Part shown: one piece after another, positions 18,171 through 26,532 of the stretch
Numbering within the stretch: the stretch's first letter is position 1
Layout: each line of letters starts with the position of its first letter
DNA from: Halobacteriales archaeon QS_9_68_17
Lineage (GTDB): Archaea > Halobacteriota > Halobacteria > Halobacteriales > Natronoarchaeaceae
Assembly: GCA_003023565.1 (NCBI GenBank)
Contig: PXSA01000021.1
Span: forward strand, 788-64,787
DNA length: 64,000 nucleotides
Reading direction: 5' to 3'
Position numbers and translations under genes: made by a program
The notes under the pieces: model-generated
Databases searched by the model: none
Told to the model about the DNA's origin: nothing
Seen by the model: only the letters and a program-made list of their open reading frames with translations

Positions 18171-19262
18171 ATGGTCGGCCTGTCCGGTGCCACGCAGACG
18201 GGGAAACAGGTGTTCAACGAGTTCTCCGGGAAGAACGTGACCTTCATGGCCGCGGGGATCGCGTACAACGCGTTCATCTCGCTCGCGCCGCTCCTGCTCG
18301 TCGTCCTGTTCGTCGTCTCGGTGTCGGGGACGGGCCTCGAAGACCGGATCGTCGAACTCTCCCGGCAGTCCCTGCCGGGCCCCATCGCGGACGTCGTCGC
18401 GGGGATACTGCAGAACAACTCCGGCGAGGGAGCGTCGGCCGTCGGCCTCCTCGTGCTGGTTTGGGGGACCCTGAAGTTCTTCCGCGGCCTCGACACCGCG
18501 TTCTCGGAGATATACGAGACGAAGCCGGAGAACTCCTTCGTCGACAAGCTGGTCGATGGACTGGTCGTGTTCGTCGCGATGGTCGTCGCCATCCTCGCGA
18601 CGGTGGGGGTCACGGCCGCGTTCTCGCGGTTCTCCGATGTCGTCCCGTTCGTCGGCTACCTGACGCCGCTCGTGCTGGTCGCGGGGCTGGTCCTCGCGTT
18701 CCTGCCGATGTACTACCGGTTCCCGGACACGGACGTCGACTGGGACCACGTGTGGCCGGGCGCGGCGTTCGCGGCGGTCGGCTGGGCGGCGTTCCAGGCG
18801 GTGTTTCAGGTGTATCTCTCTTTCACGGGCGGCGGGTCGGGGGAGTTCTTCGGGAGCGTCATCGTCATCGTGACGTGGCTCTACTTCTCCGGACTGGTCC
18901 TGCTCCTCGGCGCGGTGGTCAACGCCGTCCTCGGCGACCACTCGTCGAGGAAAGCCGGCGGCGTCGGGGAGGGGTCGATGGAGTACGAGACGGAGCGCGA
19001 GCAGTCCCTGTCCCCCGACGAGTTCGGGGAGTACCTCTGGAACCTGCGGGAGGAACTCTCGCCCACGGGGGACGCGGGGCGGGTCGGGACGCCCGAGGGG
19101 ACCGGCCGCTACCGTCAACCCGACGGCGACATCGAGGTGATCGAGCAGTCGAAAGACGGCGACGGCGAGACGAAGTGGGAGGTGGCGTTCCGCTGGCGGA
19201 CCGAGGACCCCGACGACGCCGACCGACCGGCGGACGACCGTGCCGCCGCGACGGACGACTAG
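18171..19262 (+). CDS. YihY/BrkB family membrane protein
   Basis: A 363-residue integral membrane protein. VTFMAAGIAYNAFISLAPLL is the typical start of the YihY/virulence factor BrkB family, and GTLKFFRGLDTAFSEIYETK matches its conserved cytoplasmic loop. About six helices lie in residues 25-260, then a charged cytoplasmic tail (about 260-363) with Asp/Glu and Arg. Bacterial YihY is uncharacterised despite its old RNase BN name. Its last 4 bases overlap the stop of a short minus-strand frame. Confidence 0.88.
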   Translation: MVGLSGATQTGKQVFNEFSGKNVTFMAAGIAYNAFISLAPLLLVVLFVVSVSGTGLEDRIVELSRQSLPGPIADVVAGILQNNSGEGASAVGLLVLVWGTLKFFRGLDTAFSEIYETKPENSFVDKLVDGLVVFVAMVVAILATVGVTAAFSRFSDVVPFVGYLTPLVLVAGLVLAFLPMYYRFPDTDVDWDHVWPGAAFAAVGWAAFQAVFQVYLSFTGGGSGEFFGSVIVIVTWLYFSGLVLLLGAVVNAVLGDHSSRKAGGVGEGSMEYETEREQSLSPDEFGEYLWNLREELSPTGDAGRVGTPEGTGRYRQPDGDIEVIEQSKDGDGETKWEVAFRWRTEDPDDADRPADDRAAATDD

Positions 19263-19420
19263 TACTCGATCTCGCTGGCGACGCCGAGCGCGCCCGCGCC
19301 CAGCAGCGCGAGCGCCGCTCCCGCCAGCGACGGCGTCGTCACCCGCTCGAACAGGCTGACGAGCCAGAGGCCGGCGACGAGCGCGACTCCGCCCGCGACG
19401 GTCGGCCGGACGACTCCATG
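19259..19420 (-). pseudogene. Short two-helix membrane frame with damaged start
   Basis: The C-terminal 45 residues (VRPTVAGGVALVAGLWLVSL, then a second helix SLAGAALALLGAGALGVASE and IEY) look like a genuine small membrane protein. No start codon exists in frame; an ATG at 19416-19418 on the minus strand is in the neighbouring frame, and a single-base correction would give MESSGRPTVAGG. An indel at the start is therefore likely. It overlaps the YihY stop by 4 bp. Confidence 0.35.
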
Positions 19421-19521
19421 GATCGGCGATCCGTCCGAAGCGGCAAGGCTCCGGCGCTTCGGCCGCGAAAGCCGTCGCCCCGAACGGTAAGCGTTAGTGG
19501 TCTCAGAACGAACGATCGCGC

Positions 19522-19908
19522 ATGAGCGGCCCGGTACTCGTTTACGACGACGACTGCGGCTTCTGCACGTGGTGGGCCGAGTTCCTCGCCCGCCGGTCCG
19601 ACCTGCGGGTCGTCGGGTTCGGCGACCTGACCCCGGACCTGCGGGAACGCTTGCCGGAGGACTACGAGGAGTGCTCGCATCTGGTGACCGACGACGGGGT
19701 GTACTCCTGCGGCGCGTCCATTGAGGAGGCGTTCGTCCGGTCCGACCCGGGCGAGGCCGCGCGACCGCTGGTCGAGTCGCTCCGGCGTTTCGACGGGTAC
19801 GGCACCGTCCGCGAAGGCGGCTACCGGTTCGTCGCGGGCAACCGAAGCCTGTGGGGGAAGGTGCTGTCGAAGACGCCGCCGGCGCGGGACCCGGCGGACC
19901 GGGACTGA
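19522..19908 (+). CDS. DCC-family thiol-disulfide oxidoreductase (DUF393)
   Basis: A 128-residue thioredoxin-like protein. The diagnostic VYDDDCGFCTWWAEFLARR (residues 6-24) contains the DxxCxxC motif of DUF393/YuxK proteins, and GYRFVAGNRSLWGKVLSKTP closes the domain. Predicted cytoplasmic redox or thiol exchange function, no partner known. Relatives are often near DoxX-like genes; one lies about 2.5 kb upstream here. Confidence 0.85.
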   Translation: MSGPVLVYDDDCGFCTWWAEFLARRSDLRVVGFGDLTPDLRERLPEDYEECSHLVTDDGVYSCGASIEEAFVRSDPGEAARPLVESLRRFDGYGTVREGGYRFVAGNRSLWGKVLSKTPPARDPADRD

Positions 19909-19911
19909 GCG

Positions 19912-20240
19912 GGAACGGCGGGAGGCTGGCGGCGGTCGGTGACGCGGCCCGGCGACACCGTACGGCCGCCACTCGATCGGAGGACGCTCCGCCGCGGAGT
20001 CGCGCCCCGCGCTCGCGGTCGTCGGCGCTCCGAGGGCGGCGAGCGCTCGCGTCGGAACGACCGCCGCGACGACGCGGTCGCTGAACGTCACGATGGCCTG
20101 GACGACGGTCAACGCGTTCAGTCACGAGAAGTTACCGGTGAGCATGAGCCACGCCTGAACCTCCCGATCGGCGTACGCGCCGACGAGCGCGTCGGACCTT
20201 GCCACAGATCAACGAACGTCGGACGCGAGAACAGCGCTCC
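19912..20240 (-). pseudogene. Probable decayed membrane gene
   Basis: Reading the minus strand, SDALVGAYADREVQAWLMLT and GNFS are followed by an in-frame stop and then LNALTVVQAIVTFSDRVVAA, PTRALAALGAPTTASAG and arginine-rich text unlike a protein. The two parts together look like a membrane segment and loop interrupted by a stop or frameshift. I cannot assign a family. The rest of 19909-20274 holds nothing else I can support. Confidence 0.3.
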
Positions 20241-20274
20241 CCCCTGCGGCCGGTCGCTGCGGAGGGCGGGTCGG

Positions 20275-20484
20275 TTACGCGTCTTCCGGGTCGACGGACC
20301 CCATGAACCCGTAGTACGCGACGATGCCGGCGAGCATGAACATGTAGTAGGCCCACTGGGGTCCGTCGACGAGGTCGAAAAACACCGAGACCAGGGTCAC
20401 CCAGACGACGGCGAAAGCGAGATCCGTGAGCATTCCCCACTTGTGCTCCCGGACGTGGTCGCGGATCGCATCGAGTCCACTCAT
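20275..20484 (-). CDS. Small two-helix membrane protein
   Basis: A 69-residue protein MSGLDAIRDHVREHKWGMLT with two transmembrane helices (DLAFAVVWVTLVSVFFDLVD and WAYYMFMLAGIVAYYGFMGS). Its amphipathic start and paired helices look like a conserved small haloarchaeal membrane protein; function unknown. An ATG nine codons upstream (20511) is a possible start with a nearby AT-rich promoter; the shorter form starts at the recognisable region. Confidence 0.65.
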   Translation of the reverse strand: MSGLDAIRDHVREHKWGMLTDLAFAVVWVTLVSVFFDLVDGPQWAYYMFMLAGIVAYYGFMGSVDPEDA

Positions 20485-20638
20485 CTCCACCGTTTGGAGG
20501 GGCACCGGCATAATACGCCCGGTCGTACCGGCGGTACCGTCGGGTTGTCCGCGGACGTGCGGTGCCGACCCGATAGCCAGAACGCTTATAATATCTGGAT
20601 GGTGAACTGACGCCAGATTTGACATCGGTGAGGCTCGG

Positions 20639-21400
20639 ATGAACCGGCGGTCGTTCCTGAAGGCGTGCGTCCACGCCGGGTCGCTCGGCGCGCTGGCGCG
20701 TCGGATCCGTTCCGATGACGGGACGTTCGACCTCCGGTTGTGGGTCACCGAAGCGGCGGCACAGTACGGCGTCGCCGCGCGTGCCAAGGAGTACGTGGAA
20801 CTCGCGTTCGGTACCGTCCGGGACGACCTGTCCGTGACGCTCGGCGGAACCGTGAGCGTCGAGCGCGAACACGGCTACCGAGTGATGCGAAGCGGCGAGT
20901 GGCCGGGCCTGCTCGCGGAAGGGGCGGCCGGTGGGAGCGACATCGACCCGGTCGACGACGTGAACGTGCTCCTCACGGACGGCCCGATGGACACCGCCCC
21001 GACGGGGGTCGGTACCGCGCACGTCGCCGCCGTGGGCGGCGCGCGCTACCTCGCGGAGATGCCCCGCGTCGCCGACACGACCCCCGTCGTGCCGTACACC
21101 GAACCGGCGCGGGTGACGCAGGTGCTCCTCCACGAGTGCGGGCACGCTATCGGTCTTGGCCACGACGACGGGGGCGTCTACGCCCGCGGGAACGCCGCAG
21201 TCGCCACGCCGATGATAAGCAGTTACGCGTGGAGCGAGGGGTACGACCCCGCGGACGGCGCGTGTGGCACCGTCGTCGACGTCGATGCCGAACGCCGGTT
21301 GCTGTCGTTCATGTTCTCCGACTGTGCGTCCGAAACCGTCGCCGCGTACGACGGCGAACTCGGCGTCCAGGATCCCTTCGAACGCCACACGGACCGGTAA
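20639..21400 (+). CDS. Tat-exported metzincin-type zinc metalloprotease
   Basis: A 253-residue protein predicted to be secreted. It begins MNRRSFLKACVHAGSLGALA, a twin-arginine signal. The metal site is HECGHAIGLGHDDG (about 165-178), the HExxHxxGxxHD signature of metzincins, followed by a probable Met-turn in ATPMISSYAW (about 190). Upstream, DVNVLLTDGPMDTAP and VPYTEPARVTQVLLHECGH fit the strand and helix before the active site. It has Cys residues after the active site. I do not recognise a named family beyond metzincin (matrixin or archaemetzincin-like). The nearby small membrane genes do not suggest substrate. Confidence 0.75.
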   Translation: MNRRSFLKACVHAGSLGALARRIRSDDGTFDLRLWVTEAAAQYGVAARAKEYVELAFGTVRDDLSVTLGGTVSVEREHGYRVMRSGEWPGLLAEGAAGGSDIDPVDDVNVLLTDGPMDTAPTGVGTAHVAAVGGARYLAEMPRVADTTPVVPYTEPARVTQVLLHECGHAIGLGHDDGGVYARGNAAVATPMISSYAWSEGYDPADGACGTVVDVDAERRLLSFMFSDCASETVAAYDGELGVQDPFERHTDR

Positions 21401-21471
21401 CATGTCGTTTTTCGTACTTTTTACGCCCTAAGCGGCGGATTCTGAACCGGGTCGCCGTCGTCTCGGCGAGC

Positions 21472-21831
21472 ATGGCAGTGATAAACTCCATCATCGTGTT
21501 CGTCGTGAACCTGCTCATCGGCGCGCTCGGCATCTACGTCGGCGCGCGAGTTATCGCCGACTACGACGACTACACGTACGCGATCGTAACGGCGTTGGTC
21601 GGGGCGTTAGTCTGGACGATAGTGGGGTCTACTATCGGCCAGATACCGTTCCTCGGGGCGGTCCTGACCGCGCTGGCGTACCTAGCGATCATCAACTGGC
21701 GCTACCCCGGTGGGTGGATCAACGCTCTGTTGATCACGCTCGTCGCCTGGATCGCAGTGCTCGTCGTGCTGTATCTGCTGGCGGTACTCGGCCTCACGCC
21801 CTCCGGCGCGGTCGGCGTCCCCGGCGTGTAG
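21472..21831 (+). CDS. Four-helix membrane protein, unknown
   Basis: A 119-residue very hydrophobic protein. Helices: INSIIVFVVNLLIGALGIYV, YAIVTALVGALVWTIVGSTI, IPFLGAVLTALAYLAIINWR and LLITLVAWIAVLVVLYLLAV. It contains a Gly-rich GGWINALLI turn. Relatives are common in haloarchaea with no function. It ends 2 bp before the convergent oxidoreductase stop. Confidence 0.65.
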   Translation: MAVINSIIVFVVNLLIGALGIYVGARVIADYDDYTYAIVTALVGALVWTIVGSTIGQIPFLGAVLTALAYLAIINWRYPGGWINALLITLVAWIAVLVVLYLLAVLGLTPSGAVGVPGV

Positions 21832-21832
21832 G

Positions 21833-22969
21833 CTACTCGACCGCGAGGTCGAGTTCCTCGTTGACGAGGGCGACGGCGTTCCTGACCGCGCCGACGGAAC
21901 TCAGATAGCCGGCACCGACGCTGGCTTTGAGCGCGTTCGCCGCCGCGCCGGTCACGACCGACGGGCCGACCGACGCGACGGCACCGTCGCCGACGCTGAC
22001 GACCCATCCCGGCGAGTCGAACCTGAACCGGTCGAGTCGCGGCGCGAACACGCCGCCATCGTCCTCGACGAGGCGGCGGACGTTCGCCGCGACGACGCGG
22101 GCCTCGCGGATGGCCGACTGCGCGCTCGCCGGGACCGCTTCCCCGTCGGCGTCGATGACGCTGGCCGCGTCGCCGAGGACGAACGTCGAGTCGCCGAGGC
22201 GGAGCGACCCGTCGACCCGGGGGCGCTCGCCGTCCAGCGCGCCCGCGCCGCGGATCCCGCCGGTCCACGCGAAGGCGTCGTAGGAAAGCGACGCCCCGCC
22301 GTCCAGATCGACCATCTCGGCGTCCGCGCCGTCGACCGCGACGCCGGTCCGGACGTCCACGTCGCGGGCCTCCAGTTCGTCGCGGATCGCCCGCCGGAAG
22401 GCCGGACGGAACGCCGGCGCGACGTTCTCGTACTGCTCCAGTAGCGTCACCGTCACGTCCGTCGCGTCCTCCTCTCGTGCCATCGCGGCGAGTTCGCCGG
22501 CCAACTGGACGCCGGAGAGCCCCGCCCCGCCGACGACCGCCCGTCCGCCGTCCTCCAGCGCGTCGCGGAAGTCCGCGCGGATCGTCTCGGCGTGTGGGAG
22601 GCGCTTCAGCGGCGTCGCGTGCTCCTCCACGCCGGGGAGGTCGTAAAACGCCGTCTCCGCCCCGAGACAGACCGCGCCGACGTCGTACGCGACGGTCGAC
22701 CCGCCGTCGAGCGTCGCCTCGTTCGCGTCCGGGTCGACGTCGGTTACGCGGCCTCGGCGGACGGTCGCGCGGTCGACCACCTCCGTCAGGGGCACGAGGA
22801 TGTCGTCGGCGACGGACGGCCGGCGGACCACCCGATGGAGTTCGTGCTGGACCAGGTGGTCGCCGGAGTCGTCGACGAGGAGGACCTCCGCCTCCGCCGG
22901 TAGCGAGTCCTCCAGTCGTCGAACGAGCGTTGCGCCGGCGTAGCCCCCGCCGAACACAGCGACTTTCAT
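21833..22969 (-). CDS. NAD(P)/FAD-dependent oxidoreductase, NDH-II-like
   Basis: A 378-residue two-dinucleotide-binding-domain flavoprotein. The FAD site is KVAVFGGGYAGATLVRRLED at the very start; the NAD(P) site is RAVVGGAGLSGVQLAGELAA (about 145-165); the FAD-contacting C-terminal motif is STFVLGDAASVIDADGEAVP (about 270-290). This arrangement fits type II NADH dehydrogenases and sulfide:quinone reductase relatives that feed electrons to quinone at the cytoplasmic membrane face. The Cys pattern of SQR is absent. The ATG at 22969 is preferred to the GTG three bases upstream. Confidence 0.85.
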   Translation of the reverse strand: MKVAVFGGGYAGATLVRRLEDSLPAEAEVLLVDDSGDHLVQHELHRVVRRPSVADDILVPLTEVVDRATVRRGRVTDVDPDANEATLDGGSTVAYDVGAVCLGAETAFYDLPGVEEHATPLKRLPHAETIRADFRDALEDGGRAVVGGAGLSGVQLAGELAAMAREEDATDVTVTLLEQYENVAPAFRPAFRRAIRDELEARDVDVRTGVAVDGADAEMVDLDGGASLSYDAFAWTGGIRGAGALDGERPRVDGSLRLGDSTFVLGDAASVIDADGEAVPASAQSAIREARVVAANVRRLVEDDGGVFAPRLDRFRFDSPGWVVSVGDGAVASVGPSVVTGAAANALKASVGAGYLSSVGAVRNAVALVNEELDLAVE

Positions 22970-23059
22970 CACCGATGGCTTGGAACCGGACCGTTATGGC
23001 TTCCGGGGTCGAAAAACGGGACGGCGAGCGGGAGACGACACTGGCAGACGCCGGTTGAG

Positions 23060-23320
23060 CTACCGGAACTGAGCGGGGTCGCCGTCGACGCGGATCTCGT
23101 CGTCGGTCACTGTCACCTCGTAGCCGTCGGACAGGAACTCGACGCGCATCGCGTCGTCGGTCGCGTCCTCGACCAGTCGGTTCAGCGCGTCCGGATCGAT
23201 ACGCAGTCCGGGTCGCGTCACCTCCCTCATCGAGCAGTCCTCCAGCGCGGCGATCACCATCGGGAGGCCCTCGCTGGGCGGCCCGCCGTCGTCTAACTCG
23301 TACTCGTACGTTGTTCTCAT
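23060..23320 (-). CDS. HalOD1 output-domain protein
   Basis: An 86-residue stand-alone HalOD1 domain, a family so far known in haloarchaea as a signalling output module. YELDDGGPPSEGLPMVIAAL is the N-terminal conserved stretch, LRIDPDALNRLVEDATDDAM and VEFLSDGYEVTVTDDEIRV complete it. A second HalOD1 protein lies at 60875-61129. Function unknown; adjacent genes do not help. Confidence 0.8.
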   Translation of the reverse strand: MRTTYEYELDDGGPPSEGLPMVIAALEDCSMREVTRPGLRIDPDALNRLVEDATDDAMRVEFLSDGYEVTVTDDEIRVDGDPAQFR

Positions 23321-23621
23321 TCAGCGTGCTCGGCCCGAAAACACCGACCGGTCGTTCCCCGGGAACGGTCGTTTACGTTGGTGGTTTGCGTTCCGACGCG
23401 GCCGTCGCCGGTACTGGTCCGCCGTCGGATCCCGGTCAAGCGCCGCTTACCGAGACACTCGCTGACCGATGCGTGCGACCGGACGGCGGCGGAGCGTGAT
23501 CACGGGTGGCCCCTGCTCGCGCTGGTCGCGGGAACACGGCGACGCCACAGCGGGCGACACGTCGACCGACATCGCTCCGCCGAGCGGTGCGCCGACGGAC
23601 CGTTCGAGGTCAACGGGGCGT
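23321..23621. other. Intergenic stretch, no gene seen
   Basis: About 300 bp between HalOD1 and the mevalonate-pathway gene. All long frames read as arginine-rich antisense text. An inverted repeat CGTTCCC/GGGAACG lies near 23350. I see no RNA gene. Confidence 0.5.
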
Positions 23622-24605
23622 TCAGAAGACCGCTTCGCTCTCGTCTAGCACCTGCGCCGGGCCGCCGACCTCCCAGATAGTGGTCTGGACGCCGACGTCG
23701 TTGAGGACCTCCTGAACCTGCTCGGCGTACTCGTCGGTAGTGTTGACGTAGACGGTCGCGCCGGTGTCGGTCGAGAAGTAGACGGGAACGTCCTCCTCGT
23801 CGCGGAGCTCGCGGACGGCGTTGAACACCTGTAGGGTGGCGGGCTGCCAGTACACCCAACCGGCGGGGCCGGTCATCGTCGTCGCGGCGAGCGAGAGGGA
23901 GTCGTGCTCCGCGAGTTCGAAGGTGCGGTCGAAGTCCCCCTCGCGGAGGGCGTCTCTCGCCTCGCCGGTCTGCTCGTGGATGTGGGCGAGGCGGGCCTCG
24001 AACATGTGGCTGTCGGCGGCCTCGTGGTGGGCCTCCTCGGTCTCTTTGTACGAGGGGACGAGGCCGATGACGGTCTTCAGTTCGTCATCGAGCGGCGTCT
24101 CGATGCGCTCGGACCGGCAGTCCTCATCGTTGAGGCCGGCGGAGAGGTGGGAGAAGCCGCCGGTGACGGCGCGGGCGGCGGACGCGGAGCCGCGGCGGGC
24201 GATAGCGGAGATCTCGGGGAGCGTCATGTCGAGTTCGGCCGCCTCGGCCAGCGCCATCGCGGCGGCGGCGAAGCCCGACGAGGAGGAGCCGAGACCGACG
24301 TTCGAGGGAAAGGAGTTCTCGCTCTCGATGCGGACCGGATAGACGGTGTGGGAGGCGTCGGAGAGGTCGCGGACGCGTTCGACGACGCGTTCGAGGCGGT
24401 CGTAGCCGTTGCCCTCCAGTTCCTCGCCGTCAACGACGAAGGTGTCCTCCTCGTAGTCGATGTCGAACTCGACCGTCGTCTTCGTGTGACTCGGCGCGGT
24501 ACAGACGCTGATGCTGTCGTGATACGGCAGGCGAAGACGCTCGTCGCGCATCCCGTGATACTTCACGATTCCCTGAATGGGGTGCGCTTCCGCAGTGGCT
24601 TTCAT
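23622..24605 (-). CDS. mvaD: Phosphomevalonate (or diphosphomevalonate) decarboxylase
   Basis: A 327-residue GHMP-superfamily enzyme of the isoprenoid pathway. It begins MKATAEAHPIQGIVKYHGMR, the A-x-x-x-I-x-K-Y-x-G pattern of mevalonate decarboxylases; the ATP loop is FPSNVGLGSSSSGFAAAAMA (about 105-125), and STDTGATVYVNTT is in the C-terminal domain. In Haloferax the homologous enzyme acts on mevalonate 5-phosphate to give isopentenyl phosphate, later phosphorylated by isopentenyl phosphate kinase, so that substrate is likely here. It provides precursors for ether lipids, linking to the UbiA gene upstream. Divergent from nth. Start at 24605 fits the family N-terminus. Confidence 0.9.
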   Translation of the reverse strand: MKATAEAHPIQGIVKYHGMRDERLRLPYHDSISVCTAPSHTKTTVEFDIDYEEDTFVVDGEELEGNGYDRLERVVERVRDLSDASHTVYPVRIESENSFPSNVGLGSSSSGFAAAAMALAEAAELDMTLPEISAIARRGSASAARAVTGGFSHLSAGLNDEDCRSERIETPLDDELKTVIGLVPSYKETEEAHHEAADSHMFEARLAHIHEQTGEARDALREGDFDRTFELAEHDSLSLAATTMTGPAGWVYWQPATLQVFNAVRELRDEEDVPVYFSTDTGATVYVNTTDEYAEQVQEVLNDVGVQTTIWEVGGPAQVLDESEAVF

Positions 24606-24705
24606 ACTACCACACCCCGTAGTGCCGCCGTTTAAACTTCCCGGATACGGAACACGAGGCTCGAATTCCGGATCGCTTAGTACCCGTCCGCCGCGAGAGA
24701 CGCCC

Positions 24706-25392
24706 ATGGGTACGCCGCTGGAACCGCGCGAGGCGCAGGCCGAGGAGGTCATCGAGCGACTGGAGGAGGAGTTCCCCGACAGCACCATTTCGCTGAACTA
24801 CTCGAACCGGCTGGAACTGCTCGTCGCGGTCGTCCTCTCCGCGCAGTGCACCGACGAGCGAGTGAACGAAGTGACCGAGGACCTGTTCGAGAGGTACCGG
24901 ACGCCCGAGGACTACGCCGCGGCCACCGAGGAGCAACTGGCCGACGACATCTACGGCATCACCTTCCACAACAACAAGGGAGGCTACCTCAAAGGGATCG
25001 GCGAGACGGTCGTCGAGGAACACGACGGCGAGGTGCCGGACACGATGCGCGAACTGACCGAGTTCCCCGGCGTCGGGCGGAAGACGGCCAACGTCGTCCT
25101 CCAGCACGGCCACGACGTCGTCGAGGGTATCGTCGTCGACACGCACGTCCAGCGGATCAGCCGCCGTCTCGGCCTGACCGAGGAGGAGCGCCCGGAGCCT
25201 ATCGAGACTGACCTGCTCGACGTCGTCCCCGAGACGAACTGGCAGGAGTTCACCCACCTGCTCATCGATCACGGGCGCGCGACGTGTACGGCGCGCACCC
25301 CCGACTGCGCCGACTGCGTCCTCGCGGACGTCTGTCCGTCGGCGAAGCAGGACAGCGACATCGACCTCGCCAGCGGCGAGCAGTGGAACTGA
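24706..25392 (+). CDS. nth: Endonuclease III (DNA glycosylase/AP lyase)
   Basis: A 228-residue base excision repair enzyme that removes oxidised pyrimidines and nicks the abasic site. The helix-hairpin-helix TEFPGVGRKTANVVLQHGHD holds the catalytic Lys, and GIVVDTHVQRISRRLGL the catalytic Asp. The [4Fe-4S] cluster is CTARTPDCADCVLADVC near the C-terminus with the C-x6-C-x2-C-x5-C spacing. Start at ATG 24706 agrees with other archaeal Nth; an upstream ATG in frame at 24577 lies in the promoter of mvaD. Divergent from mvaD. Confidence 0.94.
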   Translation: MGTPLEPREAQAEEVIERLEEEFPDSTISLNYSNRLELLVAVVLSAQCTDERVNEVTEDLFERYRTPEDYAAATEEQLADDIYGITFHNNKGGYLKGIGETVVEEHDGEVPDTMRELTEFPGVGRKTANVVLQHGHDVVEGIVVDTHVQRISRRLGLTEEERPEPIETDLLDVVPETNWQEFTHLLIDHGRATCTARTPDCADCVLADVCPSAKQDSDIDLASGEQWN

Positions 25393-25459
25393 CCGCAGTT
25401 TGGCGGTCGTCGCGTCACGGAACCCGACCAAAGTCGCGAATCGCGAACCGGCCAACCCC

Positions 25460-25800
25460 CGTTCGGGGGAACGACAACGGCTAACGAAGACGGGGAGACG
25501 CCGGTCGAGCGAGACGAAGGGCACCCGCACGAGCGCGACGTCACACTCGCGCAGGAACGAGAAGAGGAAAGGTCCGAGGGAAGTGGGAGGCCGAGGAAGA
25601 AACGGAGACCAGGCAGGAAAAAGCCCGCGAGCGCGCCGCGGAGACGGCCGACGCGCAGGACATCGACGAGGGGTCGACGGTCCGTCACGAAGAGCGCTCG
25701 CGACCACGAGAACCGCGACAACCACCGCGACGAGGAACCGCTCCGGAGCTACCGGTCCGGTCGCCTGTGGCTCCCGACCGTCGCCGGTCAGAACGGTTGA
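25460..25800 (+). pseudogene. Frameshifted small charged protein
   Basis: Three reading frames in turn give one plausible highly charged protein: GETPVERDEGHPHERDVTLA and QEREEERSE (frame 1), then AEEETETRQEKARERAAETA, DAQDIDEGSTVRHEERSRPR (frame 2), then DEEPLRSYRSGRLWLPTVAG and QNG ending with TGA at 25798-25800 (frame 1 again). Two indels at about 25585 and 25715 would restore it. No start codon is obvious; a hairpin CCCCCG-TT-CGGGGG at about 25456 sits where a start might be. Family unknown. The stop overlaps the end of the convergent membrane gene. Confidence 0.35.
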
Positions 25801-26270
25801 TATTTGATGACGAATCGCGCGATGCCGAGCACGTACGCCAGGAGCCAGAACGCGACGTAGCCGAACACGCCGACCCTGAGGCGTCGTCGCCAGGCGTCGG
25901 CGTTCTCGTGTAAGTCCGACAGCGACACGTCCTGGTCGGGATCCGAGTAAAGGTCGTGTTTCCGCTTCGCCTGCAGTATCCGGACGATGCCGGTCAGCGC
26001 GAACGTGAGCATCGCGTACGCCTGCAGGCCGAAGAAGGCGTGCGCGGCGGCGAAGCCGCTGAGTTGGTCCCAGAGGCGCGGAAACATCCACCCTGCGACC
26101 GGTACGGTCGTCAGCAGGAGTCCGACGACGATGAACTCGAGGTGATAGACCAGCAGGTCCCAGGTCACCTCCTCCGCGTCGATCATCACCCATGCACCGT
26201 ACAGGTAGAACGGAAGACTCGACGTCACCAGCACGGCAGCCACGGCCGCGACGGCGGTGTCCGACACCAT
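25788..26270 (-). CDS. Four-helix membrane protein near the bc-like operon
   Basis: A 160-residue membrane protein with helices at about 5-25, 42-62, 75-98 and 135-155. The charged loop AKRKHDLYSDPDQDVSLSDL between helices 3 and 4 is conserved-looking. I think it belongs to a family often found beside haloarchaeal cytochrome bc clusters (DUF7321 from memory), which matches the position about 260 bp from that operon, transcribed away from it. Function unknown. Confidence 0.65.
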   Translation of the reverse strand: MVSDTAVAAVAAVLVTSSLPFYLYGAWVMIDAEEVTWDLLVYHLEFIVVGLLLTTVPVAGWMFPRLWDQLSGFAAAHAFFGLQAYAMLTFALTGIVRILQAKRKHDLYSDPDQDVSLSDLHENADAWRRRLRVGVFGYVAFWLLAYVLGIARFVIKYQPF

Positions 26271-26532
26271 TGCTGGCGGTTAGGACGGCCCGGCGTTAAA
26301 GCACGTGGTCCTCGCCCGGGGAGAGCGCACCCGAACGAGCGTTCGATACCGGCAGGGCCACGCCGTTCCCGCTGATGCCGACATCAGCGTTGTCCGCGGG
26401 ATCCAATTATCTCGATGACGGGCCGTCGCCGGGCGCTCGATCCGGTTCGAGACCGGAAGGTCACACCGATCGATCGGCCTCGGTTCTCACGTGCGGTGGA
26501 CTTAACGCCCGCGCGTCCCAACCTCCGTCCCG

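Noticed and set aside
18008-19525. A 505-residue plus-strand frame over the YihY gene
   Set aside because: Arginine-rich shadow of the YihY gene, which has proper membrane helices in the other frame.
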